The notes: a model not told the origin generated them from the sequence alone. A DNA stretch of 64,000 nt from Hanleya hanleyi (GCA_036873755.1 JAVTVY010037024.1:1-64000); one strand, 5' to 3'. Counted from the stretch's first letter, positions 33,547 to 45,145 are shown. Numbers and translations are program-made.

Positions 33547-36474
33547 GGCATCAGTGCACAATTAATTCTGTTACTTGTTATGTATTAGCGTTAAAAATCG
33601 GCAAAACTCCAGAAAATTCACAATGCATAAATCCACCTGGCATGTCAATATTTACCTTGTGGGACATTACCAGTGGAACTCTTGACAGATGTTGACCATG
33701 GAAATTTCAAATTACCGCCACTGACAGCTGATTGGTGCTACAGAATGTCATTCGATTTGTAAACAGGGAGCCTTCTCACCCTTCACTGATCATGTCTTCA
33801 TCCACCATGCTTTTTTCAAAGTGGCCCAAATCAACACCAGGAAGTACAGTTTGAAGACTCATCTGCAAGTTGAAATATCAAATGTATCAGAAATGCTGAC
33901 AAATCGCAGCTCATAAAATCCATAAAGATCTGCTCTCAAATTTCTAAACAATGTAGATCGTGGGCACCGACCCGGAAGTGATTAATTGTGTACTGATGCC
34001 TGTCAGGAATGGAACCATTGTTAAAATAAGGAATGCTCTCATCTGAACAAACCATACCCATCCCCAAACATTCTTGAGAAGGCACAGATAAAACTATGCA
34101 CAGATAGAGATTTTACAGCCTATATACCAAGGGTACCCCCTTTATAATTTCCCCTCAGTTTGCCCCATATGACTTAAGACTGAGGTACAAGTAAAAAGTA
34201 CAATATCTCACTAACCTGTACATATTTTTCCATCTGGTAAAAAGCACCAAGTCGACAATCCTTCTGCCTATAAAAAGAAGTATAAAGCATTAACTAGATA
34301 TGTTAAACACTATTTTTAATTATTTTTTTATTATTTTAATTCATTTTTTTATGAAATTATTCAAATTAAAGTTTAAAAATAAAGAAAACTTAAATTCAAA
34401 ATGTGTCAAAACATAATTTGTTTTCAACCTGCTCATTTAGGCTACATTTGGTAAAAATTTCCTTCATGGCAGTGGTTAACTTCTCCATGTAATCAGTGGG
34501 TCATCCCAGTAATCTATCAAATGGGATTTAAATTTGATGTTGATACAAAGATCAAAGACATGTTTAATCCTGTAATAAGTGACAGCAAGATACACAAATG
34601 TGTACACAACACATACCAAAATATAGCACAGAGGTGTTTATGGTATACACAACTCCCATATAGAGAATATATGTCAGTTCAATTGGATGGATCTACATCT
34701 CATCAAGATCTTGCTGGCAGTAATTAGAAAGATGCACATATTACTTGTAAACAGTTATTATTACTGAGAAAACTCCTAAATAACATTGAGGAATATATTC
34801 TGTGTCAGATTTCAAGTCCATGAATGCAATGTCTGCAAACAGGCAACACTTGTCAAAACACAACATAGAAGAAAAAAAGGAATAAAATTCAATGACAACA
34901 TATCTGATGGTCATTTGCTGATCTCTGCTACATTAACAACCATGAAAGATGAGGACAGCTGGAAGTTGCCTAACTTAAACTGTTAACTGTTTGGTGAAAG
35001 ATTAAAGTGGCAACTTACAGTGAGAAAGGCCTATCTTCCAACAGAGTTGGAGGCATACCTCTGAGTCACACTGTGCGAAATTCCCAGAGTTGATGTGTGT
35101 GTGTGTGGGGGGGGGAGATGGTTGTATGGGGCTTGCTAATATTTGGTGCCTCTAATCCATGTTTCTTGCTACCTACAAGATCTCTGATATGAATATGAAA
35201 GAGAATTACATACTTATAGTCCTGGAGATAGTGGAAATGGAATGAAGAGAAAGTATTTGCTATGATGCAAATGTGACTGACAATAAACACACAACAATGA
35301 GAAACCCTCAACAGTCAGATTAACTGTTGACTCAGTTAATCAGATTTTATTTGTCTCATTAAAGTTACAAATGCAAAAGGCATTTTGAAAATTCTTTGTG
35401 TGTGGAACAAACATCTGAGTTTTTACAGGTGATATAATTAGTATTAATTTCATGTGGTTTTAGACTGATATAAAGTGAATTAATGCATAAATGATTTGAA
35501 GCATTGAAGATTTGAACTGAGGTCGCGATTTTGAAAAAAAGCATGTAATTGTATCTATGTGAATTTCCTTTCTTCCATTTACATTTTATTGTATCTTGAA
35601 AGTTCATTTGCTCATAATTACCAGCTGTGTTAAATGAACCTCGTCATATTTGGCATTGACTATTTGGCCCTAGTACTGACAAATCAGTCATTTTTTGCCT
35701 ATATTTGCTCCAAAAGGTCTCAATTTTGTCGCAGAAATGGCATAACAATACAAGAGATGTTACCCAGCATTATCAGTATGATATTTATTTCAACCACATT
35801 TAGCAAGAAAAAAAATAATTTTAATAATTAAAAAATTATTAAAATTAATTAAAATTTTTATTTTATTTTATTAATAATTTAATAACATAAATTTGAAACA
35901 ACCCTAATATTTGAACTTAGTTCAGGAGTCATCATGGAAAAAATTGGGCTGATCCAGTAAAAACTGTAGCCACAGTGACGATTTAAAGTTCTCTGGTCAA
36001 ATGTGAAAATGTCGTGTGACAGGCATCAGTGCACAATTAATTCTGTTACTTGTTATGTATTAGCGTTAAAAATCGGCAAAACTCCAGAAAATTCACAATG
36101 CATACATCCACCTGGCATGTCAATATTTACCTTGTGGGACATTACCAGTGGAACTCTTGACAGATGTTGACCATGGAAATTTCAAATTACCACCACTGAC
36201 AGCTGATTGGTGCTACAGAATGTCATTCGATTTGTAAACAGGGAGCCTTCTCACCCTTCACTGATCATGTCTTCATCCACCATGCTTTTTCAAAGTGGCC
36301 CAAATCAACACCAGGAAGTACAGTTTGAAGACTCATCTGCAAGTTGAAATATCAAATGTATCAGAAATGCTGACAAATCGCAGCTCATAAAATCCATAAA
36401 GATCTGCTCTCAAATTTCTAAACAATGTAGATCGTGGGCACCGACCCGGAAGTGATTAATTGTGTACTGATGCC
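33547..36474. mobile_element. 2928-bp insertion with ~454-bp terminal direct repeats and AGAC target duplication
   Basis: The left direct repeat is 33547-34000 and the right is 36022-36474; they are almost identical. Each direct repeat also has its own inverted ends (GGCATCAGTGCACAATTAAT / ATTAATTGTGTACTGATGCC). AGAC flanks the whole insertion (33543-33546 and 36475-36478), and the mirror locus at 37600-37610 has a single AGAC with no insertion. The internal 2.0 kb is AT-rich with no recognisable transposase, integrase or gag/pol. Ends of GG...CC do not fit a normal LTR (TG...CA). Confidence 0.75.
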
Positions 36475-36519
36475 AGACGGCGGGAACTCCCACCCATCGC
36501 CTACTAAGCCCACGGACTA

Positions 36520-36901
36520 TAACTGGGCTGCCATGCATTATACCATATCTTTGATGTATTATACCTTATCTGTGCTGTATTATAATCGGAGAGGTATCAA
36601 TGTGAAGCACTCGTGGCTCCGATTGGAGGGGCTGGGTCGTGGAAATGACGTCATTCTGCACATGTGCAGCTGTGGAATAGTAGTAAAAGGGAAGTTTCGG
36701 AAGTGTGCATGGCACTATATCACATCGGAGAATATATTTCATCCAAGTATAGCGGATAGCGGTTGTCGTGAATAACAACAAGTTCAGCAATGTTTATACA
36801 GTTTATTATCCCCAATGTTACATCATACCCAGGCTGGGGGAGCCGCCCTGGGTATGTTTAGTACGTTCACAACAAAACAAATTGAAATATCAAACACCAT
36901 G
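36520..36901. other. Region downstream of the right-copy gene
   Basis: Contains GGAAATGACGTCATTCTGCA (a CRE-like site) and AGTAGTAAAAGGGAAG. The frame 36434-36775 crosses the end of the 2.9-kb element and is not a gene. Confidence 0.4.
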
Positions 36902-36907
36902 TTTTAT
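36902..36907 (-). terminator. Possible polyadenylation signal (AATAAA, minus)
   Basis: TTTATT on plus, 121 bp past the minus-strand stop at 37028. It would end the transcript driven from the TATA box at 37641-37647. Confidence 0.35.
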
Positions 36908-37027
36908 TATTTAACGCACATTCACATTAGGTACAACTGTTTACTGAGCTCAAGTCAACGATCAGCATGTAGACGTAGAGAGTATATACGGCATGTTAGG
37001 CTATTCATCAGTGCACGGGTGACGCAT

Positions 37028-37600
37028 TCAGATGAGAGGGTTGACCAGTTTAGCCACGAAGAACGTAACATTGGTGACCCTCTCCACTGTCCTCTTGGTG
37101 TTGGGGCGTTGACGTTGTGCCCATTTCAAGGGATCCACGGTGTCCAGTTTCTCCAGCATCGTCTCTAGCGACTCCCGGCTAATGATGATGAAAGGGTGAT
37201 CGTACACTTGGTTGTTGGCACTGGAATAGAAATAGCGCAGTTGATCCGTCATCTTAATCCAAAAGCGACATTTAATTTGAAGGCCGTACATTGGTCATTG
37301 AAGATGGCTTCCTGCGTAGATGGGCGTGGTCGGTCAGTCGGAAATTGTAGATATCTTGAATAGGGCGATGACGGTGGAAACAGTGCCGTATCATGTGCCA
37401 ATGGCGCTGATAGATGTCACTCACTGGATGGGCGTCCTGTAAGAGATCGCTAGGAACATTTATGGGCTCGTCCGCGAAGTGTACTTTGCTCTCTACGTCG
37501 TACAAAATCTGGCCCACGGTCTTGTCGTCGGAATTTGACTGTTGAATTAGGGCGAAATCATCATCATCATCGGCCCTCGTGCGATGGGTGGGAGTTCCCG
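37028..37600 (-). pseudogene. Gene remnant driven by the right-copy TATA box
   Basis: Minus-strand coding-like DNA broken over three frames. First frame: an acidic run from (GAT)n near 37560-37571, then DDKTVGQILYDVESKVHFA and QDIYNFRLTDHAHLRRKPSS, stopping at 37272. Second: QEAIFNDQCTAFKLNVAFGL (about 37325-37255). Third: RYFYSSANNQVYDHPFIIIS then KRTVERVTNVTFFVAKLV, stopping at 37028. The pieces read like one protein with two frameshifts. I have a loose memory of similar N-terminal regions in large mobile-element proteins of marine invertebrates, but cannot name the family. No start codon is in the first frame; the ATG run near 37562-37570 is in another frame. Confidence 0.45.
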
Positions 37601-39456
37601 CTGTCTCAGAGTGTCTGATGAAACGGTTAGGCCGTTCCCCTTTTATAGCACGCTAGCTGGTGATCTATTTTTAGCACACTCAGTTCAACTACCCCCAAGT
37701 CGAGGACCGAGATGTACTGATGTACGACTGAGCCGCATTGCGCGCGCGTGTGTGTGTGTATGTGTGGGCGGTGGATTTTACATCCCGGACCTTGTCAACA
37801 TCCGAGTTTCCCAGTGGGTTTTTCCCGTCTTTCCTCCGTCTTCCATCCGGGTACTGTGGTTTTACATCCGGGTCCTCATCTTACATCCGGGTTTTTCCAT
37901 GTTTACTGTCACGTGACCGGAAATGACCTTTAACCATTGACATGATGTAAAGGCTAAATTGACTCTTTTGACCATTGACAGGCTAAATTGGTTCTTATTG
38001 ACCTACTTCCGACAAGGGGCGCCACCTGTCTTGTGACAACTTCCGGTTCCGGTCATGTGACCGGAAGTGTCCTTTGACCCCTACGCACCATTGTTAATAT
38101 CCGGTATCGCAGTTTATGTTGCATATATAATACCTCATTTCAATCAATTGGACAAGGAATAAAAAAGTTATAACAATTTAGGTAACTTCGCCCCCATACA
38201 GAAAACGAACGAACTTTTCAAATAAATAAATCTTGATATTTTACTTTGCATATTTATGTTGAATGTTACTTCAGCGCTTACTAGCAATTATATTTGTATC
38301 CTGCATGTGTTCGGATAACCAAAAAAGAATCATTTGAACCATTTTAGGTAGCAATTTTGGTAAAAATACGATTTCATATGAAAATTGTAGATGACCCCTT
38401 AATGACGTCACAATAAGTAAATATTAGAAAGTGTTCTATATTGGCCTGATTCCCCGGCTCATGTCGAATAAAAAGAGACCTAATTTCAATCAATTGGACA
38501 ACAAATAAAAAAGTTAGGAACATTTTAGCAACACCACCCCTCCTATTCATTGCATAGGTAACATAGTGCTAAGTTAGTTATCCATGTTAGTGCTAGTTTA
38601 CAACATTGGAAATATTTCAATGTATTGAAGCACAAAATACAAATGAAAACAACATATTAAACCCGGTTACATAGATAATGTTGCAGAAATATGACTAGTT
38701 ATCAGTATTGTTTCCAGTCAATTTTGACATTTTTTCGTGAAATTTGGAGATGGCCCCTTACTGACGTCATAATGTTGAAATATTAGAACGTTTCCTGTTT
38801 TGGACTGATTCCTCCGTTTATGCTGAATAAAAAGATACCTCATTTCAATCAATTGGACAACAAATAAAAAAGTAAGGAACATTTTAGCAACCCCACCCCT
38901 ACTATTCATTGCATAAGTAACATAGTGCTGAGTTATTTATCCATGTTAGTGCTAGTTTACAACATTGGAAACATTTCAATGTATTGAAGCACAAAATACA
39001 AATAAAAACAACATATTAAACCAGGTTACATAGATAATGTTGCAGAAATATGCCTAGTTATCAGTATTGCTTGTAGTTAGTCAATTTTGACATTTTTTTC
39101 GTGAAATTTGGAGATGCCCCCCCCACTGACGTCATAATATTGAAATATTAGAACGTTTGCTGTTTTGGTCTGATTCCTCTGTTTATGCTGAATAGAAAGA
39201 TACCTCATTTCAATCAATTGGACAACAAATAAAAAAGTTACGAACATGTTAGCAACCCCACACCCTTGCCGTAAACGCAAAATAAAGGCGTTAGGTGCAA
39301 TTTTTATCTTCTCTGATCTGCCAGTTCCTCCCAACTGCTCGCGTGTTAACATATATTTTCTTCTTCGGCACATTCCAAAGTACTAAAAAATCATAGTTTC
39401 GGAGAGTGGTGTGGGGGGGGGGGGGGTGCAAGGTGGGCCTACTCAGCCCACGGACT
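37580..39456 (-). mobile_element. DNA element, right copy (inverted relative to 31265-36519)
   Basis: It begins on minus at the TAGTCCGTGGGC end (39456) and matches the left copy through a poly-C tract, three ~360-bp units, a block rich in CATCCGGG motifs, a GT/GC run and the TATA promoter. It lacks both insertions found in the left copy. It then continues into the coding remnant 37600-37028; no second terminus was found on that side. Confidence 0.7.
37641..37647 (-). promoter_or_regulatory. TATA box of the right copy promoter
   Basis: On minus: GCGTGCTATAAAAGGGGAACG. Upstream (37780-38075) are repeated CATCCGGG motifs (at least four), a CACGTGAC E-box near 37910 and CCGGAAGTG ETS-type sites near 38060. 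Expected transcription starts about 30 bp on, just before the coding remnant. Confidence 0.55.
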
Positions 39457-40776
39457 AGATATACGCTTCGAAACATTGCCCATTCCATTGTATGCCCCCT
39501 GGTTTCTCTTATGTCAGATGATGTGAGTTCGCAGATGATGTGAGTTCACATTAGCATTCGATTATTCCATCTTATATAATCTGTGTCACTTTTATTTCAG
39601 GGGACGCAAGTTCACATGAGAAGTGTAGTTTGTCTTTTCTGTAATACAGTTAGTTCTATCAGGCCATGCGTTTCTTTTTCTCAGATTCTAAGATATATTC
39701 ACATGATGTGAACAGGTATATAACCGTACCATCAAGACGGTACAGATGAAATGTTATATGCAGATTGTCATGTTGTAACAAGCGGGGAGAGTGTATATTA
39801 TGTATTCACAACTATCACATATGGTAATAGTACTGAAGGCATACACGCCCATTTCTGATGAGAACGTGCACTTACATACACTTGAAGATTCTTGAAGACT
39901 TGAGTACGTATGGATTCCCCTATGGCATAATTATAATTTAGTACTTGTGTGGATCGAAAATGTCGACGTTATGAGCATAATCTGGTACAATCGGTTAGTT
40001 TATGTTAAGATGAGTTTATGGAAAATTTTATTTCCAAATCAAGATTATAACTTCGTTGGCTAATAAGATTTAAAAAAAACTGTTTTCATGTGGTGCGTCG
40101 CCAATTCAAAAGCCGATATGGTCGATAATGCCCCCCGGGAGGTCATTGAAATAGATGTATAGATATGAAATAAAATAAGGCTCAGATGGCGGCCATTTTG
40201 GAAATCCAATGTGACCAGTAATGCTGTTACGGTCAACCGGTACATCAATACCCCGTAAAGAAATACACAGTCAATCGGTCAGGATGGCAACTGATATATT
40301 ATTATACCACTTACCTTTAATTTAATCAGTTCTGACATCACCGGTTTTTAACCGGAATGTACACTTACCAAATACTCATCAATGAATAAAGGAAAAAGCA
40401 TTTATTGAAATATCAAACAATAACAATGTTTTATTCCATATATTTACAGAGTATTATATTACTACTTCTTGAATTGCCTTAAGTTTCAGGTGATATTGAT
40501 AGTCTAATTTATTTAATAAATCATCAAATATTAAAGGTAGCAGGCTTTCATGTGTATATGTGTTTGTTGTTTATATTCTACTAATTTCCTTTATACGACT
40601 TGAGGTAGAATTTACGAAATTACCCGGAGAATATTACTCGAGTACCGTTTCCTCTATACTTATCAGCACATCAGGGGAAACAACTCCTCCTGGCATTCCT
40701 CCTTTCAAGGTAACGAGATATGTCAATTCTGCCAAAGTACGCCGACTATTAGCTTCGGATGAGAGCGCTGTATTTA
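39457..40776. other. No gene seen
   Basis: AT-rich DNA. ATGGCGGCCATTTTGGAAATCC at about 40187 belongs to the dispersed ATGGCGGCCAT-type families. The 40560-40808 frame runs into the MITE and has no support. Confidence 0.5.
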
Positions 40777-40778
40777 TA

Positions 40779-41235
40779 GGGCTCGGACCACTATTAAATT
40801 TACATTGACGGCCATGTTAATGAAAGTGCACCTGGCTGATTTATTAATTATTTTTGGACTTTCATCTCTTGGCAGTTTGTAGTTCCATTCAAGTCCTGCA
40901 TCGCCATCTACTTCTTGGCGGGGGTCGCCCATCAAAATTTCGAACCAGAGCGTCCTGTTGGCAAGCACTGTACTTCCGGCGAATAACTTACCTCCAAAAA
41001 GCAGAGTCTACGCACCTGCATATAGTGCCTCAGACTGGCATGAATTATGCAGTGAATTCAAAATAAAAGTCACAACTCAAAAGGGCACTTGTCATGCTTA
41101 ATGTTGGCCATGCAAGCCCTTGTCTCATTATCAAAAGGAAGCTGGGGAAAAAATCAGCACAAAAACTTGTCCTCTATGGCAGAGGTTATTTAGAGGGGTT
41201 AACGGCTAGGGACTTTTTTTTAGTGGTCCGAGCCC
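40779..41235 (+). mobile_element. MITE copy 1 (GGGCTCGGACCACTA ends, TA target)
   Basis: 457 bp with 15-bp inverted ends GGGCTCGGACCACTA / TAGTGGTCCGAGCCC and TA on both sides (40777-40778, 41236-41237). About 95% identical to copy 2. No transposase; short frames in it are conserved only because the copies are young. TA duplication suggests a Tc1/mariner-type mover, not proven. Confidence 0.85.
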
Positions 41236-41237
41236 TA

Positions 41238-41928
41238 CTAGACACATTAAATTCAACCAATCCAAATGAAATTTGGGAGGCATGTGACCTGTCCACTTAC
41301 CATTTCATGTTAGCCTATCTGAGCTACTTCCATCAAATATGTCTCGGAATATGAACCATTAACTACATCTACCCCCATCTTTCTTCACAATACACATGTA
41401 TTCACTATAGTGCGAGGTGCCTTATGGCATTGCCTAAACCAAGAAAACTCCGGTCACTGAGGAGCTGATCAGTCTCAAAATGGATTCTGCATACATCTGT
41501 GAATCCTATACCTAAATAGAAATATCCCTAAACTGTTTCTGGATTTTTCAATAAATTTTTAAAAAAGATGCCAAAAAATTCAGATTTTGGGGATTTTTAT
41601 GGTAAATATGATATTTCAGTGGAAAAACTAAAAATGTGTACCTGTCAAATTCTGGTCTGTATGAAAGGGGAACATCTAATACACAAATAAATGCCAGGCA
41701 GTGGCAAAAAAAATAAATAGCAAGACCCTGATTTCACTCCTGCATACCATAAGACACATAATCCTGTGTATCCATTAGGGTGATACGTGCAATACATTAC
41801 TGTGATCAGCCTATGATGAAAGGTGTCAGATCAATTGACACACACTTTTGTCATAGAGACAGATAGTATATAAACTTTACCAATTACATGGCTATCTCAT
41901 CACATCTCTAAAACATCACCAGATCAGC
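41238..41928. other. No gene seen
   Basis: Spacer between MITE copy 1 and the Mutator-like remnant, with A/T-rich runs near 41545-41650. Confidence 0.5.
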
Positions 41929-43170
41929 ATGCGAAACTCGAAGAAACGGAAGCGAGTTAAGAAAGGAAAGCGAGGGAGCTTGGTCACCCGGTTCAAATTG
42001 GGTCATAAATTACTTCCCCAAAAAGTCTGCCATGCACAGGAGACACCCTCAACTTCAGGCATCATAAAAAACTCTGAAGAGGTGGAAACAACTAAACAGA
42101 ATGAGCCAAAATCAGCATGGCACCCCAGGTATGACAGAGAGGAATTCAGCAAAGTCACCAGAGTTGGTTATGATGGCTGAGGAAGGAAGGTCTGGGAAGG
42201 CAAAACTATTACATCCGAAGGAGTCGAAGAAGCCGGATTTAGCAGAAAAGTATGCAAAAGGCTCCAGCAGAGCAGGGGAGGATAGGTCAGAGACTGTTGC
42301 ATGCTGGGAAACTGCAAGATATGTGAAATAAGGCAAAACAGGACCACGCCACCATTACACCTACCTGCCCACTTCCACAATTTGCCGTCAGTGAGGTGAA
42401 AAGAGGATTATGCTGGAAACAAACTTATGCAGGGGACATAACTGAAATAGTACAAAGACTACCTAAGGTGTTGGAGTGAGTGAGTGAGTGAGTGAATAGG
42501 GTTTAACGTCGCTTTCAACATTAAGGTGTTGGATGCAACAATTGACTGTTATGATGGAAACTGTGGAAGTTGTAGAAGGCATGCTATAGTTTGTGGTGGA
42601 GGGGTTAATACTAGTTGGTGGAAGAAATCTAGAAGTCTGAGTGCAAACAACATCAAGTGGTTAAATTTGGATGACAATGACAGAATACTGGTGCGAAAAA
42701 TATTGAATATGAAATTGCATGCAGCAGCCAGCCCTTGAAACCAAATTTCAAACACATGTAAGTCAGAAGGAACAAACAGGGCATTCTGTGCCTCAGTGTC
42801 AAAAAATATGAACTTTCCTACCAATGCGGCAGCGACAGCTGGATCCACAGTCTTAAGACTGAATCTCGGTGAAGGAACATCACAGCATAAGAAACTTGAA
42901 GCACTCCCTGCACCCCTAGAAACTGGTTCATCTGCCTGCAAAAACCTACAACAAAACAAAAGCAATGCGATTATGAAAGATCATATAAACAGAGGCCAGA
43001 GGTTAAAAGAAGAAAAATCTACAATAAAGCAATTAAACTTAAAAACTATATAAAAGCTAAGAAAGCTAAAACCGATGCGGATAAGGCAAAAGAAAGAAGA
43101 GCAGGCTACAAGAAAAGACAGCTTAGCAAACACATGCCTGACTTTGAGAAAGACCACATTATAAAGAACA
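41929..43170 (+). pseudogene. Mutator-like element ORF remnant, internally deleted
   Basis: The N-terminal part (41929-42180) starts MRNSKKRKRVKKGKRGSLVT and is very basic; a second stretch (about 42530-42720) has CGSCRRHAIVCGGG, then NTSWWKKSRSLSANN. A third (about 42750-43170) has KSEGTNRAFCASVSKNMNFP and ends in a basic KAKKAKTDADKAKERRAGYKK helix. This order is what I recall for long invertebrate ORFs annotated as Mutator-like transposase proteins. The catalytic core between N- and C-parts is absent, with several stops and frameshifts. Assignment rests on pattern memory. Confidence 0.45.
42476..42521 (+). mobile_element. 46-bp SINE tail insertion with 12-bp target duplication
   Basis: GTGAGTGAGTGAGTGAATAG followed by GGTTTAACGTCGCTTTCAAC, flanked by TAAGGTGTTGGA at 42464-42475 and 42522-42533. 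The GAGT repeat next to TTTAACGTCGC is a common molluscan SINE signature. The insertion splits the Mutator-like frame at ...KVL/DATIDC. Confidence 0.7.
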
Positions 43171-43731
43171 AGAGTTGTCTCCCCTGATGTGTTGTACCTG
43201 TTAATGCGTGAATTCAGGTGCGACCCTGAACAAACAATTTGGATACTGTTTACCCAAAAATACATGGCCTGAACATTTCTCCATGGCCCTACACCTCTGT
43301 CTCTGATTATTAACAAAACTGACTTCTGCACTCAGGTGTGCAATATTGTGACAACATGACTGATGACATAAGTGGCTTATGTCACTGGTGAATTCTTCTA
43401 AATTTATATTATGATGCAAAATAAATTTCAAACGATGAACGTGAATTATTCTCCATGTTTTCTTTCCAAAAGGCTGGATATTAATCACTCCATAATGGGG
43501 TGGCTGCTTCTTCTGCACCCCAGTCCACAGTAAACATGCTCCATTCGAGCCTAATTGGCTATTATAATTAATTTTTTCGAAATATTAAACTCTCCACGTG
43601 GTATACAACTCCGCCATCTTTATCACTAAACTATGAAATTGACATCAGTGAGTGATTGTCATCCAGCCTCCTAGTATGACTTACCTGAACCGGTGACATA
43701 TGTATTCTGTGTTTACGCTTTTAGGGCTCGG
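43171..43731. other. No gene seen
   Basis: Downstream of the Mutator-like remnant; possibly its 3' part. Confidence 0.4.
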
Positions 43732-43733
43732 AC

Positions 43734-44177
43734 CACTATTAAATTTACATTGACGGCCATGTTAATGAAAGTGCACCTGGCTGATTTATTAATTATTTTT
43801 GGACTTTCATCTCTTGGCAGTTTGTAGTTCCATTCAAGTCCTGCATCGCCATCTACTTCTTGGCGGGGGTCGCCCATCAAAATTTCGAACCAGAGCGTCC
43901 TGTTGGCAAGCACTGTACTTCCGGCGAATAACTTACCTCCAAAAAGTCTACGCACCTGCATATAGTGCCTCAGACTGGCATGAATTATGCAGTGAATTCA
44001 AAATAAAAGTCACAACTCAAAAGGGCACTTGTCATGCTTAATGTTGGCCATGCAAGCCCTTGTCTCATTATCAAAAGGAAGCTGGGGAAAAAATCAGCAC
44101 AAAAACTTGTCCTCTATGGCAGAGGTTATTTAGAGGGGGGTTAACGGCTAGGGACTTTTTTTTAGTGGTCCGAGCCC
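43734..44177 (+). mobile_element. MITE copy 2
   Basis: 444 bp, same ends and orientation as copy 1. Differences include loss of CAGAG near 43946 and two extra G near 44137. TA lies at 43732-43733 and 44178-44179. Confidence 0.85.
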
Positions 44178-44819
44178 TATATACCCGGTGAATCGTTTCT
44201 GGGTGATACTGGGAAAATCTGTATTCTGTCTGTGTGATCTGGTATTAAATATTTGATTCCAGAAATCCCTTTGGGTGGTATCCCATGTTTACCGGCTTGT
44301 AGATGCTAAATCTAGAATAATCGTTCCCTGAGACAGTAATATTACGCTCGCTGGACCCCTGGTTGTATATTATGGGTGTAACCTGTGTAATATTACGTTT
44401 TATTGAATCGGAACCCGTATTCTTCACGGCGTACACTGAGGTAATCAGTATACCTTCACACCTTGACGTAAGTCAAGTACTGCGTGAGAGTATTCTTTTC
44501 CCAAGCAGTGCACCCCGGCTTTTAATCCACGGGTGGTATCGATACCCCGAGTTTCATTCACTTATTTCCAAATTAATAGTTGGGGGTCATCTCCTAATAT
44601 CACTGATATCTAGATCTATAAATTCACACTGGTTTATAATGTGGCACTGGTATCCGGGGCTGAATAATATTATCCATATTTCCCTTGTCTGGATATTTAC
44701 AGTGGGTCAATTCATCATTATATTTAGAGATAGACATTTTAGCCATATGACTAGCAAATAGGTGAGCGGCCAGGGCACCTCCAGAGACGACTTAAAGCAC
44801 CCACCCTACACACAGCTGG
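44178..44819. other. No gene assigned; one 132-codon frame
   Basis: The plus frame 44363-44761 is the longest between the MITE and the old palindrome and is hydrophobic at its end (WIFTVGQFIIIF). No homology, splice or promoter support; treated as unproven. Confidence 0.3.
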
Positions 44820-44827
44820 ATTATACA

Positions 44828-45145
44828 TCATTTTAAAGTAGATGGCCTCTGCTTTTCAAATCTACCTGCAGTACTGTCAAAATGTGGTGCCGTTGCCATG
44901 GAAACGAGGTCCAAACAGATCGTGTTAGATTGACCATTTTCGTCATTAATGGAGCACTTTTTAATACGGATAACATAGATTCTTGGATGCAAGGATTTCA
45001 ATGACGAAACAAGCACGAAACTTGGCATGAATATTCTAAGTAAGACGCTGTTCCAACTGAAATCCAAGTTGGCGGCTATTTTCCAAGATGGCCGCCACTT
45101 GACCCTAGTAATACCTTATTTAGCCAGAGAAAGTGATGAAATTTT
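44828..45145 (-). repeat. Dispersed repeat family X
   Basis: Contains (in reverse complement) AAATTTCATCACTTTCTCTG, GGCGGCCATCTTGGAAAATA and GCCGCCAACTTGGATTTCAG, then GTTTCCATGGCAACGGCACC and CTGCAGGTAGAT. Other copies: 53425-53760 (plus), 46990-47260 (minus) and a piece at 46240-46330. Confidence 0.75.

Larger units (their letters stand above)
31265..36519 (+). mobile_element. DNA element, left copy, with two younger insertions
   Basis: It starts TAGTCCGTGGGCTGAGTAGG at 31265 and ends CCTACTAAGCCCACGGACTA at 36519: inverted ends of about 20 bp with one mismatch. Its body (31290-32212, 33403-33546, 36475-36499) matches 37580-39456 in reverse complement. Inside it carries insertions at 32213-33402 and 33547-36474, which are absent from the right copy. 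The last part before the right end is a TATA promoter region, so this copy looks like a shortened derivative that has lost the gene. Confidence 0.65.

Noticed and set aside
33547..36474. LTR retrotransposon
   Set aside because: Direct repeats start GG and end CC and carry their own inverted ends; no primer-binding site, polypurine tract or gag-pol seen.
36434..36775. 113-codon plus frame as a gene
   Set aside because: It crosses the end of the 2.9-kb insertion and the element terminus, so it is a chance join.
44363..44761. 132-codon frame as a membrane protein gene
   Set aside because: No promoter, splice or family support; kept only as a note.
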